From NCBI GenBank assembly GCA_902782465.1, contig CACZNH010000007.1, positions 117,687 to 181,686 of the forward strand: DNA of 64,000 nt, given 5' to 3'. Each line of letters starts with the position of its first letter. Position 1 is the first letter of the stretch. A program made the translations under genes and the position numbers. Of the stretch, positions 43,840 to 51,391 are shown one piece after another. Origin of the DNA: an uncultured Bacteroidales bacterium. GTDB lineage: Bacteria > Bacteroidota > Bacteroidia > Bacteroidales > Muribaculaceae. The notes below the pieces were generated by a model that worked only from the letters and a program-made list of their open reading frames with translations, had not been told where the DNA came from and searched no databases.

Positions 43840-45570
43840 ATGAAAACTTTCAATAAAATAGCATTCATGGTCCTGATGGCGGTCATGGTGGTGTCATGTA
43901 TCGACAAGACGCCGGATTATTCCAATTTCCCCACCAAGGACGTGGACTTCACCTACCGCGTGGATGATGACCGCTATGGGTTGGACTTCTATGTGGTTTC
44001 GACCGTTGAGTTCACCAACACCTCGGCCAAGACGGGACAGGTGACGTGGGACTTCGGTGACGGAACGACCTCGACCGAGATGAATCCCTCGCACAAGTAT
44101 GCCAAGGCGGGCGTCTATCAGGTGACGCTCACCGTCGATGGCGTGGGCAGCCGCACTTATCCGTTGCTCATCTATGACATTGCTCCCGTGCTGAGCATCG
44201 CCGAGCAGAGTGCCGCTCCTGTGGTCATCAACGACGTGGACGTGAAGCTCGACATCGAGCTGCCCAACCCCGAGAACCTCAAGTGCAAATATGTGTGGAC
44301 CTTCCCCGACGGCACACGCGATGCCCAGGGCAACGTGATTGCCACCTTTGAGGGCTACAGCCACGAGGACGGCACCATCGACAACCCCGGCAAACTGACC
44401 TTCAGCAACATCGGCTCGCAGAAGATTTTGCTGCAGACGTGGTTTGACATCAACGGCGAGAACCGCCGTCTCGAGGACAGCTACGTCAACGTGCAGGTGG
44501 GCTCGTCGATTCCTGCTCCCACGCTCTATTACGCCACCCAGGGTGGCAACATCAAGGCGGTGAAGCTCGTGGACCTCTCGCAACTGCCCGCGGGCACCAA
44601 GAATATGCCCTTTGACATGGGCGTCAGCTCGGGCAACATGCCCACCACGCTGGTATTCGCCACCGAGAAGACGGTGACCGACAGCGCCACCATCGAGCAG
44701 GATAACGTCTATATCCTGGACTGCGGCAAGCAGTACTACTACATCAACGACGAGGCGGGCAACCTGGGCGACGGCAAGATTACCGTCATGAGCGCCGACG
44801 GCTCGACCACCAACGTGATGATTACCAACGTGGGCGGTCCCGCCTTCAACGACCCCTTCCAGGGCTGCACCGACGGCACCTACCTGTATTACACCGACCG
44901 CAACACGGGTATCCGCCGCATCCCGCTCACCACCCGTGGCGAGACCGAGCAGACCAACTACACCCTCACAGCGGGCTACTTCGTGACCAACAACCAGTTG
45001 AGCTACTACGGCCAGGGTATCGCCTACGGTGCCATCCACACCGGCCTGTACCTCGACCGCAAGGGCAAATTCTGGTGGGGCAAGAACTACTCGGGTAACG
45101 GTATCTACCGCTTTACCACGGCCGACATCGGCAAGACCGGTACGGGCGTGAAGATTCCTTATCCCATCGTGCTCGAGACCACCCAGCCGCGCGGCTTCAC
45201 CCTCGACGAGGACCTGGGCTACCTGTATGTGTGGATGACCAAGGGCACCACACCTGGCGTGGGCTTCACCCAGTACCAGATTCCTGCCGACGATGCCACA
45301 GTGACCTATGACAAGTACGTCAACTTCATCACCATGGAGGCCGATCCCATCAACACGACCGATGCCGAGGGCGTTTACACCACCCAGATGGCAGTCGATG
45401 CAGTGACCCACTACGTCTACTTCGGCTTCCGTGCCGCCACGACCGAGAAGACCTACACCACGGGCCTCTACTACTTCAACCCCGAGGACGGTAAGGTGTA
45501 TAACTTCAACGGCAACAAGGACAAGATTCTGGGCGTGTGCATCAACCCTCGCCTCACCCACTTGTTCTAA
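43840..45570 (+). CDS. Surface lipoprotein with PKD domain and propeller-like C-terminal part
   Basis: A 576-residue lipoprotein (VMVVSC, C20). Residues about 38-105 are a PKD domain (VTWDFGDGTTSTEMNPSHKYAKAGVYQVTLTV). The remaining 400 residues contain repeated beta-type units such as CTDGTYLYYTDRNTGIRRI, GLYLDRKGKFWWGKNY and DEDLGYLYVWMTKG, which resemble the blades of a beta-propeller. It probably binds glycan at the cell surface for the SusC/SusD pair, as PKD/Ig-like lipoproteins do in other such loci. Last gene of the tightly spaced four-gene block. Confidence 0.82.
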   Translation: MKTFNKIAFMVLMAVMVVSCIDKTPDYSNFPTKDVDFTYRVDDDRYGLDFYVVSTVEFTNTSAKTGQVTWDFGDGTTSTEMNPSHKYAKAGVYQVTLTVDGVGSRTYPLLIYDIAPVLSIAEQSAAPVVINDVDVKLDIELPNPENLKCKYVWTFPDGTRDAQGNVIATFEGYSHEDGTIDNPGKLTFSNIGSQKILLQTWFDINGENRRLEDSYVNVQVGSSIPAPTLYYATQGGNIKAVKLVDLSQLPAGTKNMPFDMGVSSGNMPTTLVFATEKTVTDSATIEQDNVYILDCGKQYYYINDEAGNLGDGKITVMSADGSTTNVMITNVGGPAFNDPFQGCTDGTYLYYTDRNTGIRRIPLTTRGETEQTNYTLTAGYFVTNNQLSYYGQGIAYGAIHTGLYLDRKGKFWWGKNYSGNGIYRFTTADIGKTGTGVKIPYPIVLETTQPRGFTLDEDLGYLYVWMTKGTTPGVGFTQYQIPADDATVTYDKYVNFITMEADPINTTDAEGVYTTQMAVDAVTHYVYFGFRAATTEKTYTTGLYYFNPEDGKVYNFNGNKDKILGVCINPRLTHLF

Positions 45571-45577
45571 GCTCTGG

Positions 45578-45688
45578 CCTCACGCTAAGGCGCTAAGCCG
45601 CTAAGGTTTTATAATTTTAGTTTTATTTCTTGCGAGCTATTGCGAGCAATAAAAAAATATCTTAGCGACTTAGCGGCTTAGCGTGAGG
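45578..45688. repeat. Palindromic octamer element, family D (CGCTAAGG), copy 1
   Basis: CCTCACGCTAAGG and two further CGCTAAGN units (45578-45606) are mirrored by CTTAGCGN units ending in CTTAGCGTGAGG (45661-45688). The AT-rich centre contains ATTGC GA GCAAT. A short family F array follows before the next ATG. Confidence 0.8.
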
Positions 45689-45709
45689 GGAAAACTGAAA
45701 ACTGAAGAA
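45689..45709. repeat. Short family F array before the GHL10 gene
   Basis: Two GAAAACT units and one degenerate unit stand directly before the ATG at 45711. Confidence 0.55.
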
Positions 45710-45710
45710 A

Positions 45711-48281
45711 ATGAAACGAAGATTCATCCTGATGGCATTGTTGGTGGCACTGGTCGCCGGCAGTGCCATCGCTGCAAACAACCAGGCCCCCAAGCGCGAG
45801 CAGCGCGGCATCTGGATGACCGCCTACCTGAGCGACTGGCCCAGCGGCAACATTACGGCAAGCAACACGCCCATCATGCAGAATGCCTGCCGCAAGATGC
45901 TCGACACCATGCGCGTGAACCACATCAACGTGGTCTATTACCACGTCAGGGCGATGTGCGACGCGATGTACAACTCGGCCTACGAGCCCTGGTCCAGCTA
46001 CATCACGGGAACACGTGGCGTGGCACCGGCGTTTGACCCCTTCGGCTTCCTGGTCGAGGAGGCCCACAAGCGCGGCATCGAGGTCTATGCATGGGTCAAC
46101 CCCTACCGCTATGGCCACGGCGCCAACAAGTGGGGGCAGAGCGAGCTGGACTACATCTACACCCACCCCGAGTGGCTGTTGACCACCGACTACGAGACGG
46201 TGCTCAATCCGGGCATCCCCGAGGTGCGTCAGCGTGTTGTGGACGTTTGCAAGGACATCCTGGTGAAATATGACGTGGATGGTCTCGTCTTTGACGACTA
46301 TTTCTATAATCAAGACAACCCGTCGTTCGACCTCGACGCCGACCTGTACAGCGACTACAAGGCGTCGGGCGGCACGATGTCGCAGGGCGACTGGCGTCGC
46401 GAGAACGTCAACATGATGGTGCGTGACGTCAACAACATGGTCAAATCGACCAAGCCGTGGGTGCGCTTCGGCATCGGCCCCGCCGGTGTGGCGTGCACTG
46501 CACAGGCCGTAGCCGACAAGTATGGCGTGGAGCCTTGCCCCGTGGGCAGCGACTGGCAGTATAACCAAATCTACAGCGACCCTATGGCATGGGTGACGCG
46601 CGGCACCATCGACTTCCTGGCACCGCAGGTCTATTGGAAGACGACAGGCACCTTCACTGGCGTCACCACGTGGTGGGGCAAGATGGCGGCGCGTTTCAAC
46701 CGCCACATCTACATCAGCCAGTGGGTCCCCGACGAGGAGGGCTGGACGCTCAGTGAGTTCGTCAAGCAGGGCCGCGTCATGCGCGATGCCATGGCAGCGG
46801 GCGGCAACCCGGGCATGGTCTATTTCCGCTATTCCACCTGGCGCAACAAGAGCGAGAAAATTGACGGCAAGGTGCGGCAGCTTCGCATCTGGCTGCGCGA
46901 CAGCCTGTACAGTACTGTCGCTCTGAATCCCGCTCCCGCCTGGCTCAAGCCCACCCAGACCTATAACACGGTGACGGGCCTCACCTATAGCGACGGCACA
47001 CTCACGTGGGACAGCATCCCCAACGTTCGTTACGTCGTCTATGCCATCCCCGATGGGGTGGATGACTACAATTTCCACTGCCAGGCACAGTATATCGATG
47101 GCGTGAGCTATTGGGCCTCTTACACTCTGCCCGAGGGCAAACGCGACGGCTACCGCTATGCAGTGACCATCCTCGACCGCTGGGAGAACGAGTATGCGCC
47201 CATCATGCCGGGCGCTACGCCCACGCAGGCCGAGCAGCCTGTGCTGGTTTATCCCGAAAATGGGGCCGAGGTGAACGAACTCTCCTATCTGCAATGGGAT
47301 TGCAACGCCGCGACCTATCTGGTGCAGGTCTTTGCTGACGAACAGATGGACTCGCTGGTGGCACAGGTCGAGGCCGAGTCGATAACCTGCCCGCTGACGC
47401 GGATTCCTTGCCTGACGGCAGGCACCTACTGGTGGCGCGTGGTGGCACGTGGCCTGAACCAGTGGGACAGCGCCAGCGAGCTGCGAAAGTTCACTTTGGG
47501 ACAGATGCACATCACCTCGCCCGCCGAAGCCGCGACAGCCGTGCCCCTGACGCCCACCATCACCTGGACAGCGGGAGTGCCGGGAACGGTCTATATTCTG
47601 GAATTATCGACTTCATCCACGATGAACAACCCTGACAGTGTATTGCAGACTCAAGCCTATTGGCAGGTGCCTCAATACCTGCTGGCGGGCGCTACGACCT
47701 ATTATGCCCGTGTGACGGCAACCCATGGCGACGTCTCGGTAGTCACCCCCGTTTCCTCGTTTACCACCGTCGAAGTTGTCCCGCCCATGCCGCAACTGCT
47801 CGTTCCTGACCAGGATGGCATGGTGCTCTACAATACCGACGTGGTGCGATTTGAACCGGTCGAGGGAGCCCACTCGTTGCGTGTGCAAATCAGCAGTTCG
47901 GAGACCTTCCCCACGCGTTCGTCCTATAACGGCACGCTGGAACGCGTCTTCGAGACACCGCAGCTGGGCACCATCAAGGGCGCCGGTAAACTGACCGACG
48001 GCAAGACCTATTATGTGCGCGCCCGCTATGCCTACCGCACAATCGCCACAGGCACGACGATGCAATACACCGACTACTGCCCCGTGGCCTCGTTTGTCTA
48101 TCATGAGCGGCTCAAGGGTGATGTCAATGACGACGGCGCGGTGAACATCAGCGACGTGAACGCGATTATCGGTGTTATCCTGGGCGGCGGGCAGCCGCTA
48201 AACGCCCTGTGTGACGTGAACGGCGACGGTGCAGTCAACATCAGCGACGTCAACGTCATCATCGCACTGATATTGAAGTAA
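45711..48281 (+). CDS. Secreted GHL10-type (DUF187) glycosidase with dockerin-like C-terminus
   Basis: An 856-residue exported enzyme with an SPI signal (cut near SAIAA). The catalytic barrel (about residues 30-400) begins with REQRGIWMTAYLSDWPSG and contains VYYHVRAMCDAMYNSAYEPWS, GIEVYAWVNPYRYG, DGLVFDDYFY and DFLAPQVYW, typical of the glycosyl-hydrolase-like 10 family. Fibronectin- or Ig-like modules follow (YPENGAEVNELSYLQWDCNA; SPAEAATAVPLTPTITWTAG). Two dockerin-like units, GDVNDDGAVNISDVN and CDVNGDGAVNISDVN, end the protein. It probably cleaves the glycan handled by the SusC/SusD pair; the bond is not determinable. Confidence 0.9.
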   Translation: MKRRFILMALLVALVAGSAIAANNQAPKREQRGIWMTAYLSDWPSGNITASNTPIMQNACRKMLDTMRVNHINVVYYHVRAMCDAMYNSAYEPWSSYITGTRGVAPAFDPFGFLVEEAHKRGIEVYAWVNPYRYGHGANKWGQSELDYIYTHPEWLLTTDYETVLNPGIPEVRQRVVDVCKDILVKYDVDGLVFDDYFYNQDNPSFDLDADLYSDYKASGGTMSQGDWRRENVNMMVRDVNNMVKSTKPWVRFGIGPAGVACTAQAVADKYGVEPCPVGSDWQYNQIYSDPMAWVTRGTIDFLAPQVYWKTTGTFTGVTTWWGKMAARFNRHIYISQWVPDEEGWTLSEFVKQGRVMRDAMAAGGNPGMVYFRYSTWRNKSEKIDGKVRQLRIWLRDSLYSTVALNPAPAWLKPTQTYNTVTGLTYSDGTLTWDSIPNVRYVVYAIPDGVDDYNFHCQAQYIDGVSYWASYTLPEGKRDGYRYAVTILDRWENEYAPIMPGATPTQAEQPVLVYPENGAEVNELSYLQWDCNAATYLVQVFADEQMDSLVAQVEAESITCPLTRIPCLTAGTYWWRVVARGLNQWDSASELRKFTLGQMHITSPAEAATAVPLTPTITWTAGVPGTVYILELSTSSTMNNPDSVLQTQAYWQVPQYLLAGATTYYARVTATHGDVSVVTPVSSFTTVEVVPPMPQLLVPDQDGMVLYNTDVVRFEPVEGAHSLRVQISSSETFPTRSSYNGTLERVFETPQLGTIKGAGKLTDGKTYYVRARYAYRTIATGTTMQYTDYCPVASFVYHERLKGDVNDDGAVNISDVNAIIGVILGGGQPLNALCDVNGDGAVNISDVNVIIALILK

Positions 48282-48286
48282 GTTTC

Positions 48287-48353
48287 AAGTCCTTAGTCCC
48301 TAGTTAGTTTGCGGATGCCAACTAAGAACTAAGAACTAAGGACTAGAAACTGA
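48287..48353. repeat. Palindromic heptamer element, family B (CTTAGTN), copy 1
   Basis: A left arm of CCTTAGT/CCCTAGT units (48288-48306), an apex GCGGATGCC (48311-48319, the complement of GGCATCCGC) and a right arm of AACTAAG/GACTAGA units to 48353. Confidence 0.8.
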
Positions 48354-48361
48354 AAATAGAT

Positions 48362-48392
48362 TTTGAATTGTCCGTTTTTTTTCGTTACTTTG
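48362..48392 (+). promoter_or_regulatory. Putative promoter before the first propeller-like gene
   Basis: TTTG at 48362-48365, a 19-base spacer and TTACTTTG at 48385-48392 differ from the consensus by one base. It stands between two repeat arrays. Confidence 0.55.
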
Positions 48393-48409
48393 TCAATTCA
48401 AGCTATAGC

Positions 48410-48457
48410 AACTAACTAAGGACTAAAAACTAAGGATTAAGGACTAAAAACTAAGAA
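48410..48457. repeat. Second array of AACTAAG/GACTAAA units in the leader of the next gene
   Basis: Six to seven units with a 7-base period in the right-arm orientation of family B, downstream of the putative promoter and therefore probably transcribed. Confidence 0.7.
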
Positions 48458-48484
48458 TAATAACAAATTAAAAATCAGCAATTT

Positions 48485-49864
48485 ATGAAAAAATTATTAC
48501 TCATTTCACTTATTGCGTTATTCTGCGGTATCAGTGCGTGGGCTGTTACCGACGGTGTGAAGTATGAGGCGGTCAATGGACTCAAGATTCAGAACCTGTG
48601 GATTCAGGACCGTGCCCACACGCTGGAGACGTGGTCCAACCAGCCCTACAACAACACCTATGCACGTACGGCGGTAATGCACGATGGTTACATCTACATC
48701 ACGCGTTCTAACGCCAATGCGGTGATTATCGGCACCGACACGCTCTCGCAGAGTGTCATCTACAAGCTGGATGCCACCAATGGTGAATTCATCAAGGAAC
48801 TGCCCCTGACACTGGACGGCGAAATCTACGGCGGCACTACGCTGAGTGCCAATACCGTGGGTGTCGATAACTTCGGACACCTGTATGTGGCACCCTACTC
48901 GAGCAACCTGAACACGGTGCAGACAGTGTATCTGGTCGATAAGGAGACCGGCGAAATGACCCTGGTCGAGAACCTCGACAAGGGAGACGCCTTTGAAGTG
49001 CGCTGCGACTACATCGACGTGATGGGTGACCTCACGCTCGAGCAGGCTGAGTGCAACATCATGGCAGCAGGTGCCAGCACGGAATATATCTACCGCTGGC
49101 ATGCCGACCAAGGTGGTGAATGGGAAGGTGGCTTTGATGGTGACCCCTATCTGGCCATCCTGGAGTTCTACCCCGAGACGCTCACCAACTGGGGCACCGC
49201 TCCCGTGATTAAGATGGTGCTGAACGGCGAGGGCGACTACAGCGGCGAACTGTTCTATGTGGACGGCTTCACGGCTGCACCGGCACTCTATGACGTGACG
49301 GGCTCGATGAGGGACAACTTCGAGAACGTGGACCCCGAATTTGCACCTTGGGACGTGGGCGCCAATGGCGTTTGCGAGTTCACGCTCGACGGACGCAGCT
49401 TCGTGGTCTATGTCATCGCACAGTACACGGGTTATGACGAGAAGACCAATACCAACAGGTCTTGCCAGGTGAACATCTGCGAGTTGGGCGAGGGAATGAC
49501 CCTTGCTGGCATGCAGCGCTACTGGATGGTTCCCGACGAGCTGGGCACCACCAGCGACAGCGGTACGCGTGTCGAGAGCATGAACGTGGAGTATGGCACC
49601 GACGCCAATGGCAACCCCATGGTGACGCTGTTCATCTATAAGTGCTACAACGGTATGGCGGTTTACCGCATCAGCCTCGACGATGGTGAGGAGCCTGGCC
49701 TGCCCGGTGACGTGAACGGAGACGGCACGGTGAACATCACCGACATCAACATGGTCATCAACATGATTCTCTCAGGCACCTACAATGAGCTGGGTGACCT
49801 GAACGGCGACGGCGCAGTCAACATCGGCGACATCAACGCCCTCATCGCAATTATCCTGAAGTAA
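48485..49864 (+). CDS. Secreted propeller-like protein with dockerin-like C-terminus (paralogue 1)
   Basis: A 459-residue exported protein (signal peptide cut near AWAVT). I do not recognise the family. The body consists of beta-type units with patterns such as ARTAVMHDGYIYITRSNANAVIIG, VGVDNFGHLYVAPYSSN and VYLVDKETGEMTLVENLDKGDA, like the blades of a propeller. ECNIMAAGAS and WEGGFDGDPYL are shared with the next gene, its paralogue. The end has two dockerin-like units, GDVNGDGTVNITDIN and GDLNGDGAVNIGDIN. It may bind or process the substrate of the neighbouring glycosidases. Confidence 0.8.
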   Translation: MKKLLLISLIALFCGISAWAVTDGVKYEAVNGLKIQNLWIQDRAHTLETWSNQPYNNTYARTAVMHDGYIYITRSNANAVIIGTDTLSQSVIYKLDATNGEFIKELPLTLDGEIYGGTTLSANTVGVDNFGHLYVAPYSSNLNTVQTVYLVDKETGEMTLVENLDKGDAFEVRCDYIDVMGDLTLEQAECNIMAAGASTEYIYRWHADQGGEWEGGFDGDPYLAILEFYPETLTNWGTAPVIKMVLNGEGDYSGELFYVDGFTAAPALYDVTGSMRDNFENVDPEFAPWDVGANGVCEFTLDGRSFVVYVIAQYTGYDEKTNTNRSCQVNICELGEGMTLAGMQRYWMVPDELGTTSDSGTRVESMNVEYGTDANGNPMVTLFIYKCYNGMAVYRISLDDGEEPGLPGDVNGDGTVNITDINMVINMILSGTYNELGDLNGDGAVNIGDINALIAIILK

Positions 49865-49865
49865 A

Positions 49866-49999
49866 AACTAGTTGTAAGTTTTAAGTTTTTAGTTGTAAGT
49901 AATAATACCATCGCCTATAAACCTTTCAGGCGACAGTAATCATACTTAAAACTTAAAACTTACAACTGAAAACTGAAAACTGAAAACTGAAAACTGAAA
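49866..49999. repeat. Palindromic element, family C, copy 2, joined to a family F array
   Basis: TTTTAAG-type left arm, core hairpin CGCCT (49912-49916) with AGGCG (49928-49932), right arm of ACTTAAA units, then five GAAAACT units running into the next ATG at 50000. It closely matches copy 1 (AAGTAATAATACCAT before the core in both). Confidence 0.85.
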
Positions 50000-51391
50000 A
50001 TGAAAAAATCTGTATTACTCATTATCGCAGTGGTGGTGGCAGCGCTCTGTGGACAGGCCAAGACCATCACCGACAATCAGACCTATCCCGTAGTCAATGG
50101 TCTGAAAATCACCAACCAGTGGATTCTGGACCGCGTTCATGCGGGTGATGCCTACACCAGTCTCGATATCTGTAACCAGCGCGCCCGCACGGCGACGATG
50201 GACCAGGGAATCGTCTATGTGTCGCGCAGCGAGGAGAAACTGGTTGTCATCGGCAACGACTCCGTCATGCAGTCTGTTATCCACCGCTTCTCGGCAGTGG
50301 ACGGTCACCAGCTCGAAGACCTGCCCCTGACGCTCAATGGTAACCCCTACGGCACCTTCCTGGGCGTTGCCAGCATCGGCAAGGACAGTTTCCACCACAT
50401 CTGGGTCGCTCCCATGACCAGCACGGTGCAGCAGTATATCCCCGTCTATATGGTTGACACCGAGACAGGCGAACTCACCCTCATCGTTGAGATGGACAAG
50501 GGCGACGCCCTGCAGCGTACCGACTACCTGGACGTCATCGGTGACCTCACCCGTGAGCAGGCCGAGTGCAACATCATGACGGTATCGGGCTCGACGGCCG
50601 ACCCGGGCTTCCCGACGCTCTATCGCATGCATGCTGACCAGGGCGGCGATTGGGAAGGCGGCTTTGACGGCGACTCCTATATGGACGTGGTGTATTTCTA
50701 CCCCGAGACCAAGACGGGCTTCTCGCTGGCTCCGGTCATCAAGATGATTGAGGGTCCCGACGAGGAATCGCGCTATTCGGGCGATATGTTCTACATTGAC
50801 TGCTTTGACACCGCACCGGTTATCTATTCGTTCGACGGCTCGGTAGTGGAATCGTTCGAGAATGTTGAGCAGGAGCTGTGGCCCAAGTCGGCTCCCAACG
50901 GCTGCATCGAGTTCAAGATTGACGGTCGCGACTTCCTGGTTTATTCCATCGCCGACATGAACGGCAACGGATATGGCTGCCAGGCCAATATCTGCGAGCT
51001 GGGCCCCGGCCCGACGCTCGAGGGTATGAAGAAGTACTGGCAGATTCCCGCCGACAGCCTTGGCAAAGTTAACGACAGCGGTCTGCGCGTCCACAGCTTT
51101 GCCGTGGAATATGGCACCGATGCCAATGGCAACGAGGAGGTGACGCTGCTCACCTTCAAGGCCTACAACGGCTTGGGCGTTTACAAGATTACGCTCGATG
51201 ACGGCTCGGGCCCCGGTCCCGTTATCCCCGGTGACGTCAACGGCGACGGCAGTGTGAACATCAGCGACATCAACCAGGTCATCGGTTACATCCTGGGTGG
51301 CCAATATGCAGCTCCTGCCGATGTCAACGGCGACGGTAGTGTGAACATCAGTGATATCAACATGATAATTAACATCATCTTGAATTCATGA
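50000..51391 (+). CDS. Secreted propeller-like protein with dockerin-like C-terminus (paralogue 2)
   Basis: A 463-residue exported paralogue of the preceding gene (shared VNGLKI..QWILDR, DQGIVYVSRSEEKLVVIG, GDLTREQAECNIMTVSGS, WEGGFDGDSYMDVVYFYPET). Signal peptide cut near GQAKT. Two dockerin-like units end it (GDVNGDGSVNISDIN, ADVNGDGSVNISDIN). The stop overlaps the start of the NAGPA gene by four bases (ATGA), so the two are translationally coupled and probably act together. Confidence 0.8.
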   Translation: MKKSVLLIIAVVVAALCGQAKTITDNQTYPVVNGLKITNQWILDRVHAGDAYTSLDICNQRARTATMDQGIVYVSRSEEKLVVIGNDSVMQSVIHRFSAVDGHQLEDLPLTLNGNPYGTFLGVASIGKDSFHHIWVAPMTSTVQQYIPVYMVDTETGELTLIVEMDKGDALQRTDYLDVIGDLTREQAECNIMTVSGSTADPGFPTLYRMHADQGGDWEGGFDGDSYMDVVYFYPETKTGFSLAPVIKMIEGPDEESRYSGDMFYIDCFDTAPVIYSFDGSVVESFENVEQELWPKSAPNGCIEFKIDGRDFLVYSIADMNGNGYGCQANICELGPGPTLEGMKKYWQIPADSLGKVNDSGLRVHSFAVEYGTDANGNEEVTLLTFKAYNGLGVYKITLDDGSGPGPVIPGDVNGDGSVNISDINQVIGYILGGQYAAPADVNGDGSVNISDINMIINIILNS

